A stretch of 64,000 nt of DNA from Rhodopseudomonas sp. BAL398 (GTDB lineage Bacteria > Pseudomonadota > Alphaproteobacteria > Rhizobiales > Xanthobacteraceae), in NCBI RefSeq assembly GCF_033001325.1, contig NZ_CP133111.1, forward strand, positions 1 to 64,000. The letters are read 5' to 3'. Position 1 is the stretch's first letter; each line of letters starts with the position of its first letter. The notes under the pieces are model-generated. The model was not told the origin of the DNA. It worked only from the letters and a program-made list of their open reading frames with translations, and made no database searches. Shown piece by piece: positions 16,396-25,284 of the stretch. Made by a program: the position numbers and the translations under genes.

Positions 16396-18834
16396 TCATC
16401 CGAGCACATCGGCCGAGCGTGAGTCCGCGGCCACGTCACGGCGACTACTGGTCACCCCATCCAGGCGCGTTCGCTTGAGCAGCAGCGCATTGACTGCGAC
16501 CAGCGCCGAGCTACCCGACATTGCCAGCGCCGCCACCTCTGGGCTGATCACAAGGGGATAGAAGACGCCGGCGGCGGCCGGGAAGGCGATCACGTTATAG
16601 GCGACCGCCCACAACAGGTTCTGATGCATCTTGCGGAGCGTTGCGCGCGACAATTCAATCGCACCTACGATGTCGTAGGGATCGCTCCTCATGAGCACCA
16701 CGTCTGCGCTCTCCATCGCCACATCAGTGCCCGCGCCAATGGCGAAACCGACGTTGGCTTGGGTCAGCGCCGGAGCGTCATTCACGCCGTCGCCGACCAT
16801 GCCGACACGCTTGCCTTCCGCTTGCAGCTCCTTGATCTTTTCGGCTTTCTGTCCCGGCAGGACATCAGCGAGAACGATGTCGATGCCAAGTTCCGAGGCG
16901 ATCCGTTTCGCCGTGCCTTCGTTGTCGCCGGTCAACATTGCGACTGACACGCCGCGCTCCCGCAATTTGGCGACGGTCGCTTTCGCGCTGGGGCGCGGCG
17001 CGTCGGCAATCGCAATGATCCCGAGCATCCGTCCGTCCTGAGCTATATGCACCACCGTGCGCCCTTCGGCCTTCAGCCGTTCTGCTTGTGCGCCGAGCGA
17101 GTCGAGCGCAACGTTCTCCTCGTCCATCAATCGACGGTTGCCCAGCAGGACTTTCCGTCCATCGATTTCAGCTTCCGCTCCTCTCCCTTCGAGATTGAGG
17201 AAGTTGCGCGCTTCCGGCACGTCGAGATCTTCAGCCCGCTTCACGATCGCAAGCGCCAAGGGGTGGTCCGAGCCGCGATCGACGGCCGCAGCGGCGCGCA
17301 ACGCTTCCGCTTCGCTGCTATTCTTCGCGGCGATGACCTCGACCACACGCGGTTCGCCCATCGTCAATGTACCGGTTTTGTCGAAGACAATCGTATCGAG
17401 CTTGGTCGCCTCTTCAAGCGCGCCGGCGTTCTTGAAGAGAATCCCGTGGGTTGCACCGAGCCCGGTTCCAACCATGACCGCCATCGGCGTCGCTAGCCCC
17501 AGAGCGTCCGGACAGGCGATGACGAAGACCGTGATCGTCAAGGTCAATGCGAATAGTAGCGGCTCGCCGACCCACCAGAACCAGACGCCAAAAGTAGCAA
17601 GCCCGATAAGGATGGCGATCAGCACCAGCCATTGGGAGGCGCGGTCAGCGAGGAGCTGGGCCGGCGCCTTGGAGTTTTGTGCCTCTTGCACCAGCTTGAC
17701 GATCTGTGCCAGCGCCGTGTCGGCCCCAACTTTGGTGGCGCGGTAGCGGAAACTGCCGCTCTTGTTGATAGTGGCGCCGATCACTTGGTCGCCCTGGCCC
17801 TTGTTCACCGGCATCGACTCGCCGGTCAGCATGGACTCATCCACCAGCGACTCTCCCTCGATGACCTCCCCATCGACAGGGATTTTGTTTCCCGGCCGGA
17901 TGATCACAGTCTCGCCGGCTTGTACCTCCGAAGTGGGCACTTCGACCTCGGTGCCTTCGCGCAGGACCGTCGCCATTGGCGGTGCGAGATCAAGTAGCGC
18001 CCGGATTGCCGCGGAGGCGCCCGCCCGGGCACGCATCTCAAGCCAATGCCCGAGCAGGATGAAGACGAGCAGTACTGCGACCGCCTCGTAGAACTGCACG
18101 CCGGGGAAGAAGAAAGTCGAGCCGACGCTAAAAACATAGCCGGTGCCCACCGACAGCACGACGAGCACTGCCATGTTGAGCACGCCATTGCGCAGGGCTC
18201 GCCAAGCGGCGGTAAAGAAGGGCCAACTTGGATAGACGATCGCGATGCTGCCGAGAAAGAACAGCCACAGGTCGAGGTCGAGACCGAAAGGCGGCGCTGG
18301 CGGCGTAAACATGCCACCCATAGGGGAATAAATGAAGATCGGTATCGTGAAGACCAACGCGATCCAGAAACGATTGCGCATGTCCCGAACCATGGCGGAC
18401 ATGTCCATGCCGGCACTATGGCCCATCTCGTGCGCCATCTCGTCGTGAGCCGCAGACACCCCTCGGTGGCCCGCGTGGCTCGTTTGCGAGGGCAGCACCG
18501 CCGTAGGGCCCGATGCTGCCGGTTCGCAAACATGCCGCGGATGCACGCTCCCACGGCAGCGAAAACCGCAGGAATTCAACTTGCGCTTCAAGCTCTCGAC
18601 GTTCGTGACTGACTCATCAAAGTCAACGGTCACGCTGCCGGAAGCGGGGTTTGCCGAGGCCCGGCGGACACCTGTCTCAGTGCTCAGTTGCTTCTCGACC
18701 GCGAGATGATCAAGCTCTTCGAAAAGGTCGCTGACCTCCAATGTTACTTTAGTCAAGGCCAGACTCCTCGGGCGCGCCATTCGATGTGGGATGGACATGA
18801 GTTGCGGGTCGACAGGCGCCGCGATGCGCGACAC
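16396..18834 (-). CDS. CopB-like P1B heavy-metal ATPase with CPD motif
   Basis: This 812-residue pump for a transition metal is probably a copper exporter. A degenerate HMA-like domain (about 25-90) lacks a CxxC. A His/Met-rich stretch follows ([16 protein letters not shown]), as in CopB proteins. Eight helices, TGES, DKTGTLT, HP (GSDHPLA), MLTGDN and [12 protein letters not shown] are intact. The transport-site motif reads CPD (Cys441-Pro-Asp443, codons at 17506-17514) instead of CPC or CPH. A late-helix Met (MSGSS) is kept. Translation may begin at the GTG at 18834 or at an in-frame ATG at 18780. It lies 25 bp after a Cys-rich small gene downstream of an ECF sigma factor. Confidence 0.88.
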   Translation of the reverse strand: MSRIAAPVDPQLMSIPHRMARPRSLALTKVTLEVSDLFEELDHLAVEKQLSTETGVRRASANPASGSVTVDFDESVTNVESLKRKLNSCGFRCRGSVHPRHVCEPAASGPTAVLPSQTSHAGHRGVSAAHDEMAHEMGHSAGMDMSAMVRDMRNRFWIALVFTIPIFIYSPMGGMFTPPAPPFGLDLDLWLFFLGSIAIVYPSWPFFTAAWRALRNGVLNMAVLVVLSVGTGYVFSVGSTFFFPGVQFYEAVAVLLVFILLGHWLEMRARAGASAAIRALLDLAPPMATVLREGTEVEVPTSEVQAGETVIIRPGNKIPVDGEVIEGESLVDESMLTGESMPVNKGQGDQVIGATINKSGSFRYRATKVGADTALAQIVKLVQEAQNSKAPAQLLADRASQWLVLIAILIGLATFGVWFWWVGEPLLFALTLTITVFVIACPDALGLATPMAVMVGTGLGATHGILFKNAGALEEATKLDTIVFDKTGTLTMGEPRVVEVIAAKNSSEAEALRAAAAVDRGSDHPLALAIVKRAEDLDVPEARNFLNLEGRGAEAEIDGRKVLLGNRRLMDEENVALDSLGAQAERLKAEGRTVVHIAQDGRMLGIIAIADAPRPSAKATVAKLRERGVSVAMLTGDNEGTAKRIASELGIDIVLADVLPGQKAEKIKELQAEGKRVGMVGDGVNDAPALTQANVGFAIGAGTDVAMESADVVLMRSDPYDIVGAIELSRATLRKMHQNLLWAVAYNVIAFPAAAGVFYPLVISPEVAALAMSGSSALVAVNALLLKRTRLDGVTSSRRDVAADSRSADVLG

Positions 18835-18859
18835 CTGTCCTGTCCGACGAAGCTTTTGG

Positions 18860-19045
18860 TCAGTTGCCGCAGCAGCAGCCCTTAGATGACCCGCGCGCGT
18901 CTTCCGGCCGCTGTTGTCTGGAAGACTGTTCGGGCCGGACTGAGGGCGCCTCTGATTTGACCGGAGGATGACCTCCCTGTCCGCAGCAGGATGGTTCGGT
19001 CCGGTCAGCCGAACCGGAGGTGGTAGTTTTCGATTCCGTGTTCAT
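18860..19045 (-). CDS. Small Cys-rich hypothetical protein
   Basis: This 61-residue peptide has Cys clusters at both ends (SCCGQGGH near residue 20, GCCCGN at the C-terminus), with a polar Ser/Glu/Arg-rich middle and no membrane segment. AAGGA lies ahead of the ATG. It is 25 bp before the CPD-ATPase and 96 bp after the sigma gene, so it is very likely in their transcript. The clustered Cys suggests binding of soft metals such as Cu(I), as in small metallothionein-like or chaperone peptides. I do not recognise the family. Confidence 0.6.
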   Translation of the reverse strand: MNTESKTTTSGSADRTEPSCCGQGGHPPVKSEAPSVRPEQSSRQQRPEDARGSSKGCCCGN

Positions 19046-19082
19046 TGCCGTTGTCCTTCATATGTGTCGGGGTGGAGCGAGA

Positions 19083-19099
19083 GCCATTCAACCTGAATG
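19083..19099. repeat. Inverted repeat between the sigma gene and the Cys-rich gene
   Basis: CCATTC-AACCT-GAATGG forms a perfect 6-bp stem with a 5-base loop, in the 96-bp gap upstream of the small Cys-rich gene. It could act in expression of the downstream genes or as a weak hairpin. There is no T run. The function is inferred. Confidence 0.3.
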
Positions 19100-19141
19100 G
19101 AGCCACCATCCTGAGCTACAGACGAAGCAGGAAGGACAACA

Positions 19142-19801
19142 TTACAGTCCGGATGCGCGCGCGAGCTCTTCGCGGCGGCGACGCGTGCGTTCCGCCTCTT
19201 CGCAGTGACAGTCGAGGAAGCCGTGGATCGGACAGGTCAGGCACATCTCCTCAAGCCGCTTTTTCAGCGCTTGGCGGCCGCGATGGAGCCTGACCGTGAT
19301 GTTGTTCAGCGAAATTCCGAGGCTTGCCGCCACCCGTTCCCTGGGCTCTCCCAGCAGGTCGACTCGCCAGATCACCTCGGCGTATTCCGGTTTGAGCGTG
19401 GGCAAGAGCTTGTAAAGGCAATTGCACACCGCTTCGTCGAGTTCTTCATCAGGCTCGATCTTGAATTCTTCAAGATCAGTCGGGTTCGTTACGGCCTCCC
19501 GCTGTCGTCGTCTGGCGGAGCGACGCTGATGGTCAATGACCGTCGTGGCGAGGATCCGGCTCAGCCAGCCACGGACCGTGCGGACATCACGCAATTGGCT
19601 CGATCGCTCAATTGCCTTCAGCATGAATGCCTGCAGGACATCCTCTGCGGCTTCGGAATTGCCGAGCCGCCGTTGCAAAAAGCCCAGAATCTGCCGACGA
19701 CTCTCCACAAGTGCACGGCGCACGGCAGCATCCGCTTCCTTCGCAGCTGCGTCACCGTCATCATCGGTCTCCGAGCGGTCGTCCGGATCATCGCAAGTCA
19801 T
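19142..19801 (-). CDS. ECF sigma factor with CxC linker and Cys-rich tail (CorE-like)
   Basis: This 219-residue protein has region 2 (LGNSEAAEDVLQAFMLKAIE, TVRGWLSRILATTVIDHQRR) and region 4 (RERVAASLGISLNNITVRLHRGR). Between them the linker carries VCNCLYKLLPTLKPEYAEVIW, with a CxC. After region 4 the tail reads MCLTCPIHGFLDCHC: CxxC, His and CxC. This pattern is that of CorE-type sigma factors, where the Cys bind metal directly and no anti-sigma factor is needed. No anti-sigma gene is adjacent. It heads the run to the CPD-ATPase and membrane genes, which it probably regulates. Confidence 0.88.
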   Translation of the reverse strand: MTCDDPDDRSETDDDGDAAAKEADAAVRRALVESRRQILGFLQRRLGNSEAAEDVLQAFMLKAIERSSQLRDVRTVRGWLSRILATTVIDHQRRSARRRQREAVTNPTDLEEFKIEPDEELDEAVCNCLYKLLPTLKPEYAEVIWRVDLLGEPRERVAASLGISLNNITVRLHRGRQALKKRLEEMCLTCPIHGFLDCHCEEAERTRRRREELARASGL

Positions 19802-20043
19802 CTTCCACCTCTAATCTTTTAGCTACCCAGATAAGACGCATAGGCGACTGAGTCCTTACACGAACTGGGGGCAATACAAACGCCGAGATTCGCCGCAGGC
19901 GGCAACACTTCCTATCCAATTTTCGGATCGTGACGTGTAAGGCGGGCTCACTTTGAGCGTCTCTTGTCGTTAGCACGCTGCCCCTCAGCTCGTTTGGCCG
20001 ATAGACAGCAAACTTGCCAACCGCTCAAAAAAGGAGACACATC

Positions 20044-20268
20044 ATGAGTGACGATATGAACACGAAAATCCAGGAGCGCGCATATGCAATCTGGGAGCGG
20101 GAGGACCGGCCCGAAGGCAAACACCTCGACCATTGGTTCTGCGCACAGGCGGAGATAGAGGCGGAAAGTGCGACGGATGGTGGACAGTCGGCGTCCGTCC
20201 AGACAGTGTCCAGTGCTGCGGAATCCAGTTCTGGAGGGAGTGGCCGAGAGAAGAAGCGGTCAAGCTGA
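20044..20268 (+). CDS. DUF2934 domain protein
   Basis: This 74-residue protein has the short DUF2934 motif, ERAYAIWEREDRPEGKHLDHW followed by FCAQAEIE (motif about residues 8-36). Its function is unknown; such proteins are common in rhizobial stress loci. A strong AGGAGA precedes the ATG at 20044; an upstream in-frame ATG at 20014 is less well placed. It is divergent from the ECF sigma gene, with about 240 bp between them, and convergent with the DMT transporter. Confidence 0.75.
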   Translation: MSDDMNTKIQERAYAIWEREDRPEGKHLDHWFCAQAEIEAESATDGGQSASVQTVSSAAESSSGGSGREKKRSS

Positions 20269-20377
20269 GCCGTTGAGGTCCCGGTCGCTCCTAAAAGCCT
20301 GCTTCTTGATCGATTGAAGAGCAAAAATCGGGTGGGTGTGACCGGGCTTAAGATATTTTTGGTCGGGGTCAGAGCCG

Positions 20378-21274
20378 CTAGTCAGCCACGCCCCTCGCCG
20401 ATCTCGTGCCGTGACGGGAGACGAGTCCGACCGCGAGGATCACGAGGATAATGCCCGCCAGCTGCGTCCACCCCACAGTTTCGTCAAAAAATAGTGCACC
20501 GATCGTAAGCCCAAAAATCGGGATCAAGAAGCTAAAGGCATTGGCCCCGTTGAGCGGCGTTTTCTCAAGCACCGAGAACCATAGCCAGTAGACGAGCGCA
20601 GTTCCGAGGAGGCTGAGGGCGAGCAGGATGCCAACGAAGGTAAGCGACCATGTGACCGCTGTCGGCTCCTCCGTTCCAGAGGCGATAAGAATGAGGGGGA
20701 TGCTGCCAATCAACATCTGCAATCCCATGGCCATCAGGGGATCGACCTGGCCGACGATGCGCTTTATCACGACGTTGCTTATGGTGACGCCCAGCGCGGC
20801 AAGGATGATGTAGGCAACGCCGAGAATATAGGTCTGCTGACCTGTGGCAACGACCTGAGGCGCGGCAATGATGAGAATGCCAATAAAGCCCAACAGAAGC
20901 CCGATTTTTCCGTTTATTGTGAGCCGCTCATGAAGGATCAGACTTGCCAGAATTGCAGCTAGCATTGGCTGGGTGTTAGCGATCACCGTGGCGATGCCGG
21001 GCGAGACGAACTCAGCGGCATGAAACATCCCAAGGAAGCCGAGGCTTGTCGCTCCAAATCCTACGACGGCGACCATCACCCAGTGCGCCAATCGCTTCGG
21101 CAGCGGCCGGTGCAGTGCCAGCGCGAGCAATGTCAGGGTAAGGCCCGCTAGTAGCGCCCGCATTGCGGCGAAGGTTAGATGCGGAGCGAGGTCCAGGCCG
21201 GCAGTGATGAGCGGAAAGCAGGCAGCCCATAGTAGCATGACCAAAATGATCTGCGCGATCGTTAGGGCGGTCAT
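20378..21274 (-). CDS. EamA/DMT family transporter
   Basis: This 298-residue protein has ten predicted membrane helices arranged as two EamA repeats (about 5-140 and 150-290). It contains the usual ANTQPMLAAILASLILHERL and NAFSFLIPIFGLTIGALFFDE segments, which end each repeat with a short amphipathic 'E' motif. DMT proteins export amino acids, nucleosides or other metabolites. It lies 200 bp downstream of ppk2 on the same strand and may be co-transcribed. The substrate cannot be predicted. Confidence 0.88.
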   Translation of the reverse strand: MTALTIAQIILVMLLWAACFPLITAGLDLAPHLTFAAMRALLAGLTLTLLALALHRPLPKRLAHWVMVAVVGFGATSLGFLGMFHAAEFVSPGIATVIANTQPMLAAILASLILHERLTINGKIGLLLGFIGILIIAAPQVVATGQQTYILGVAYIILAALGVTISNVVIKRIVGQVDPLMAMGLQMLIGSIPLILIASGTEEPTAVTWSLTFVGILLALSLLGTALVYWLWFSVLEKTPLNGANAFSFLIPIFGLTIGALFFDETVGWTQLAGIILVILAVGLVSRHGTRSARGVAD

Positions 21275-21473
21275 CCCTGATGACTCGGTTGTTCTTGCCG
21301 TCCGCCGAGAAGCTGCCTGACGATATCATCTGCAGGAGTCATGATTCCATAATGATCGGCGCTTCGCTGCAGAGGACAACTAGCCTGTGGCCCTGGATAT
21401 TCAGTTGCGCCCGCCGGCTTGATGGTTTGTCCAGTTTTTTGCAGCAGCGGTGAACGCGTTTTTCGACAATCTT

Positions 21474-22292
21474 TCATGGCGCGAGTACACCGCTCTGCGC
21501 ATAGGCGTCATGGTATTGGAGGACAATGTCTGGGTTGACGAGAAGCGCCGAATTATCTTTGTCGTCGTAGTGTAGGCGCACCAACAGATCTTTGATGAGA
21601 TTGGTGCGTGCCAAGTGCTTATCATCCGCGCGCACGATGGTCCAAGGTGTGATCGGGTTATGAGTGCGCGCGAACATCTCGTTCCGAGCTTGGCTGTAAG
21701 CAGCCCAGTTCTCGATAGCCTTGGAGTCGATGGGACTGATTTTCCACTGCTTAAGCGGATCATCGCGGCGGTCTTTCAGTCGCCGCTTCTGTTCGGGCCT
21801 GCTAATGTCGAGATAATATTTGAAAAGCTTGATGCCGGATTTGACAAGCATATGCTCGAACTCGAGCACTGTCTGCATAAACTCTTCATATTCTTCTTCG
21901 GTGCAAAATCCCATTACGCGCTCAACTCCAGCGCGATTGTACCAGCTTCTATTGAAGAGTACGAATTCCTGTTGGGCTGGCAGATGCGGGACGTAACGCT
22001 CAAAATACCATCCGCCACGCTCACGGTCAGACGGTTTGCCCAAAGCGACGACACGGGTCTCACGTGGACTCAGATGGCGGACAATGCGCTTGATCACACC
22101 ATCTTTCCCTGCGCTGTCACGACCTTCGATCAAAACGAGAATCTTGTCGTTGCAACGGATGAAGTGCTTCTGAAGCTTTACGAGTTCGACCTGAAGGCCG
22201 TGGAGGACACTTCGGTAGTCGCTGTCTGCATTTCGCTGGCCAGTAGCCGGCGGCACATTCGGCGATGCGCTCCGGATGTTTTTCTTGCTCAT
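21474..22292 (-). CDS. ppk2: Polyphosphate kinase 2
   Basis: This 272-residue class I PPK2 enzyme transfers phosphate between polyphosphate and nucleoside diphosphates. Walker A-type VLIEGRDSAGKDGVIKRI, the Arg-rich HLSPRETRVVALGKP lid and LFNRSWYNRAGVERVMGF (Walker B) are all present, as is the late WTIVRADDKHLARTNLI motif. The ATG at 22292 follows GGAG; upstream in-frame starts at 22370 and 22331 lack one. Polyphosphate turnover fits the stress genes nearby. The second ECF sigma gene lies 120 bp upstream in the same direction. Confidence 0.92.
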   Translation of the reverse strand: MSKKNIRSASPNVPPATGQRNADSDYRSVLHGLQVELVKLQKHFIRCNDKILVLIEGRDSAGKDGVIKRIVRHLSPRETRVVALGKPSDRERGGWYFERYVPHLPAQQEFVLFNRSWYNRAGVERVMGFCTEEEYEEFMQTVLEFEHMLVKSGIKLFKYYLDISRPEQKRRLKDRRDDPLKQWKISPIDSKAIENWAAYSQARNEMFARTHNPITPWTIVRADDKHLARTNLIKDLLVRLHYDDKDNSALLVNPDIVLQYHDAYAQSGVLAP

Positions 22293-22411
22293 GGGCGAAG
22301 CTCCGTGGCTCGGTAACACGGCGCTGGCCATATCGTTGGATTGATACGTCCAGCACCAGATCTCAATCAATGAGACGCTTCAGCCAAGGCGACATTACAC
22401 GCTGACGCATT

Positions 22412-23026
22412 TCATCTGCTCCGACGGCTCCCGTGCGGTTCTGGAGCGCAATCGCAGTCCCCGAACCCGCCTACACAGCACGCGCCACAGCACTGCTCGA
22501 TTCTCTCTTTCAGAACCCGGCGCGCACGATGCAGGCGGACACCGATATTGTTGGTAGTGAGACCCAGATCGAGTGCGATGCGATCGCGAGATTCCGAGTC
22601 GAGATCGGCCCGGCGAATAATCTCTGCATAGTCTGGCCGGAGTGTCGGAACGAGGTTCCGGATGCAGCTACAAGGATTTTGAAACTGCATCATCTCCGGT
22701 GGTGCCGCTTGACTATGAGTCTCGGCTTCGTAAGCCGCCTCGGTCCGTTGGCGTGTCGCCCGGCGCCGATAATAATCGGTTAGCGTATTCCGTAAGACTC
22801 GGCTGAGCCAAGCGTCGATCTTGGCGGTGGTCTGAGGCTTTTCCGCGGCACGCACCACCTTTAGGCAAAAGTCCTGGAAGGCGTCTTGGGCATCCTCTTG
22901 ATGGCTCAGACGCCGTCGCAAGAAGCGCATGAACTCGAAGCGGCGCTCATTCAAACGCTGAACAGTAGCAACGTCGGGAGCGACGCTTTGGCGGGGGGCG
23001 GAATCCGGACGTGAAAGGGCTGTCAT
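22412..23026 (-). CDS. Second ECF sigma factor with CxC linker and Cys-rich tail (CorE-like)
   Basis: This 204-residue protein has region 2 (SHQEDAQDAFQDFCLKVV, IDAWLSRVLRNTLTDYYRR) and region 4 (RDRIALDLGLTTNNIGVRLHRAR). The linker contains PCSCIRNLVPTLRPDYAEIIR, with a CxC. The tail is CCGACCVGGFGDCDC, six Cys in 15 residues. It is a paralogue of the sigma factor at 19142-19801, with fewer His but more Cys, as if tuned to another metal. I chose the ATG at 23026, preceded by GGAG; an in-frame ATG lies at 23041 and a TTG at 23047. No anti-sigma gene is adjacent. Confidence 0.87.
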   Translation of the reverse strand: MTALSRPDSAPRQSVAPDVATVQRLNERRFEFMRFLRRRLSHQEDAQDAFQDFCLKVVRAAEKPQTTAKIDAWLSRVLRNTLTDYYRRRATRQRTEAAYEAETHSQAAPPEMMQFQNPCSCIRNLVPTLRPDYAEIIRRADLDSESRDRIALDLGLTTNNIGVRLHRARRVLKERIEQCCGACCVGGFGDCDCAPEPHGSRRSR

Positions 23027-23103
23027 TTTAGGTGGCTCCATGCGCAAAAGAAGGTCAATAGGTGTTGACGCGCGGAGAGCATCGCAGCCCTCATACGCGT
23101 CGA

Positions 23104-23475
23104 TCAGACGTACGCAGGGAGGCGGGGCGGGCGGAATTGACGATCGCTAATCGTGGATCGGTGGTACAGAGGCGGCCTAGGAATCCATTTACCGGATCTT
23201 GCCGTATGGAAGACAGTGTAAGAGCCCACCGGTAAGAAAGCGCAGGAAGCCGCCGAGTGACAGTGGACTGCCGTAGATGAAACGCTAAGCGTTGCATCAC
23301 TGAGCAGATCAGACATGTTGAGCATTTCGCTTGTTACAGCGGTCTCTGTCTGGGCGGTCGAAGGATGGGATTGGACAGTGTGCGAACTCAAACCGGCTAC
23401 GATCAGTAAGAGTATGAAGAACAACGCCCAAACTCTGGGCGCAATCCTTCCTATCTCTTGAATGTCGTGTTTCAT
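23104..23475 (-). CDS. Hypothetical protein with N-terminal membrane segment
   Basis: This 123-residue frame begins with a basic stretch and a hydrophobic segment (WALFFILLLIVAGLSSHTV) that could be a signal anchor. A Ser/Thr-rich part follows, with HCHSAASCAFLP and a basic, Pro-rich end (PRPPLYHRS, FRPPRLPAYV). It precedes the second ECF sigma gene by 77 bp on the same strand. The His/Cys cluster next to a presumed metal-sensing sigma factor is suggestive, but I do not recognise the family. The ribosome site is weak. Confidence 0.5.
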   Translation of the reverse strand: MKHDIQEIGRIAPRVWALFFILLLIVAGLSSHTVQSHPSTAQTETAVTSEMLNMSDLLSDATLSVSSTAVHCHSAASCAFLPVGSYTVFHTARSGKWIPRPPLYHRSTISDRQFRPPRLPAYV

Positions 23476-23688
23476 CGTATTTCGCGCAGATCATCCATCA
23501 TGCCATAAGCTTATACTGCGAAGGCGGCATCGTGCTTGATCGAGATCAAGTTCTCCGTCTGGGAATGGAGCTCATGGAGTAGGCGAAGAGATTTCCGAAT
23601 CTTGGTCTGTCAGCCTGTGGGGATTCTGATCCAATCGCGCACATCTGGCTACGCATTCCATCATACGGCCGTTCAATCTCATTCCCTG

Positions 23689-24010
23689 AAGCAGATCCGC
23701 CTTAGCCGACAAGACGGCAACATCACGGGCAGCCATCTCGGAGGTCAATGCATCTTCTGTGACACTTCCTTGGCCAAGCCAAGCGCCAAGACCGCGACGA
23801 AGCTATCGCCGACGCCCGCAGTGCATATTTCGCTGACGACAGGCTCAGCCAGGTGCGAAGCATTCGTTTCGGATGTGGGGTACCGCGGCCAATTGCCGGG
23901 CAACGCTTTGGTCTCTCGACTGTAAGGACGGCAGCACATTCAGCGTCTCTAAGTTCGACCTGTTTGATCAACCGTGCGGCCAAGGCCAGACCCAGGGCAA
24001 CTTGCTGGCG
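23689..24010 (-). pseudogene. Degenerate PfkB-family sugar kinase, C-terminal remnant
   Basis: No intact gene covers this stretch. One minus-strand frame reads HLAEPVVSEICTAGVGDSFV followed by AVLALGLAKE (motif codons at 23802-23819), which is the PfkB C-terminal ATP-site signature (usually GAGDSF). After an apparent frameshift, the next frame continues DALTSEMAARDVAVLSAKAD, aligning with the expected DAL..AxAAGAAAVLTPGT segment of 6-phosphofructokinase PfkB. The preceding part (ALAARLIKQ...) is in a third frame. Frameshifts and the missing N-terminal half mean it is dead. The assignment rests on short motifs. Confidence 0.45.
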
Positions 24011-24116
24011 AACATCGCAGCGAACCGTCCTTCCATCGTCGCCACGCGACGAACTGGGAATGAACCGGAGTGCGCCACCTTTACTGGAATATCTAGAGTA
24101 AAAGCGAGAGCGGCGA

Positions 24117-25106
24117 ATGGCTATTGACTTGAGAAATCTTCGTCACTTTGTCGCAACCGCCGAGAATGGGAGTTTCCGCAGGGCTGCAAACGTCCTGCAT
24201 ATGCAACAGTCCAGCGTCAGCCGCGCAGTTCGGCAGCTTGAAGATGCGCTGGGCGTATCGTTGTTCGAACGTCGTGTCTCAGGTGCACAGCTGACTGATG
24301 CTGGACATCGCCTGCTTAGGGATGTGCGACCGGCGCTGGAACAGCTCGAGCTTGCGCGCAAGGCAGCGACTGCCGCTGGCCGCGGAGAGATCGGGGTGCT
24401 GCGTGTGGGAATTCTCACCTCGCTCGCCGGAGGGTTTCTACGGGAACTTGTTTGTCGCTATGCCGCGCGGCATCCTGAAATCGAGGTCGATATCCGGGAT
24501 GGAGGTCGTGACGAGCATGTCTATGCGATCAGGAGGCGAGATTTGGATGTGGCGTTTCTATCCGGCGAAGGCGGTCTTGCTGATTGTGAAATCTCTCCGC
24601 TTTGGAAAGAGCGTGTACACGTCGCACTTGCTGAGGGACATGAACTGGCTGACAGACGGCAGCTCGACTGGTCTGACTTGCGAAGCGAGCGCTTTATAGT
24701 AACTCGGCGTGCACCCGGACCCGAGGTGCATGACTATATCATCCGTCGGGCTGCCGACTACAGCACCTATCCGGAAGTTATGTTTAAAGCGGTGGTGCAG
24801 GAGACTCTGATGAATCTGGTTGCCCTTCGACAGGGCATCACATTGGTGTCTGCGGCTTGGGTGGATGTGAAGCTCCCCCATCTCGTACTGCGTCCGTTAA
24901 CAGATCCTGCCGACATTGTTCCGTTCAGTGCCGTCTGGTCCCGCCATAACGACAATCCCGCGCTACGGCGCTTTATCAGCGTTGCGCACACGCTAGCCGG
25001 ACGCGTTCGTCGTGGCTCTTCCGATTGGTCTGAGGAAGCACTTGGGCTCACGACGATCGAATCTGGATTTTCCGCAAGCGGGCAAAGGCACGATCCGTTG
25101 CCATGA
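24117..25106 (+). CDS. LysR family transcriptional regulator
   Basis: This 329-residue protein has an N-terminal winged helix (LRNLRHFVATAENGSFRRAA, SSVSRAVRQLEDALGVSLFER) and a C-terminal substrate-binding domain (about 95-300). It lies at the distal end of the trb operon, in opposite orientation; its last 59 bases overlap the 3' end of the DUF2274 gene. LysR genes are often found at this position beside trbI in rhizobial conjugative elements. Its effector and targets are unknown. It may mark one side of the conjugative element or be the first chromosomal gene beyond it. Confidence 0.9.
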   Translation: MAIDLRNLRHFVATAENGSFRRAANVLHMQQSSVSRAVRQLEDALGVSLFERRVSGAQLTDAGHRLLRDVRPALEQLELARKAATAAGRGEIGVLRVGILTSLAGGFLRELVCRYAARHPEIEVDIRDGGRDEHVYAIRRRDLDVAFLSGEGGLADCEISPLWKERVHVALAEGHELADRRQLDWSDLRSERFIVTRRAPGPEVHDYIIRRAADYSTYPEVMFKAVVQETLMNLVALRQGITLVSAAWVDVKLPHLVLRPLTDPADIVPFSAVWSRHNDNPALRRFISVAHTLAGRVRRGSSDWSEEALGLTTIESGFSASGQRHDPLP

Positions 25107-25281
25107 ACCGTTGCAGCATAGGCGCAATAAGCTTCGCTGGTTCGGGCGTCGCCTGTCCGGTCTCGCGCGCCATCACGGCGGCATAGTCGAGCAAATCACG
25201 ATGCACGTCCGGTGCAAGCTCCACAGTCAGCTTGACGGGTTTGTCATCTGGAACGGATGAGAGCTTCAGTTTGGTGGTCAT
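25048..25281 (-). CDS. DUF2274 domain protein
   Basis: This 77-residue protein (KLKLSSVPDDKPVKLTVELAP at the start, then a helical part with LLDYAAVMARETG and LIAPMLQRFMATDRAF) matches DUF2274, a small family found directly after trbI in alphaproteobacterial and gammaproteobacterial transfer operons. Its role in conjugation is unknown. It begins 3 bp after the trbI stop and overlaps the LysR gene tail to tail. Confidence 0.85.
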   Translation of the reverse strand: MTTKLKLSSVPDDKPVKLTVELAPDVHRDLLDYAAVMARETGQATPEPAKLIAPMLQRFMATDRAFARLRKIQIRSS

Positions 25282-25284
25282 GAC

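Noticed and set aside
23536-23925. 129-codon plus-strand frame in the gap before the LysR gene
   Set aside because: No motif or ribosome site; the opposite strand shows PfkB-like motifs instead.
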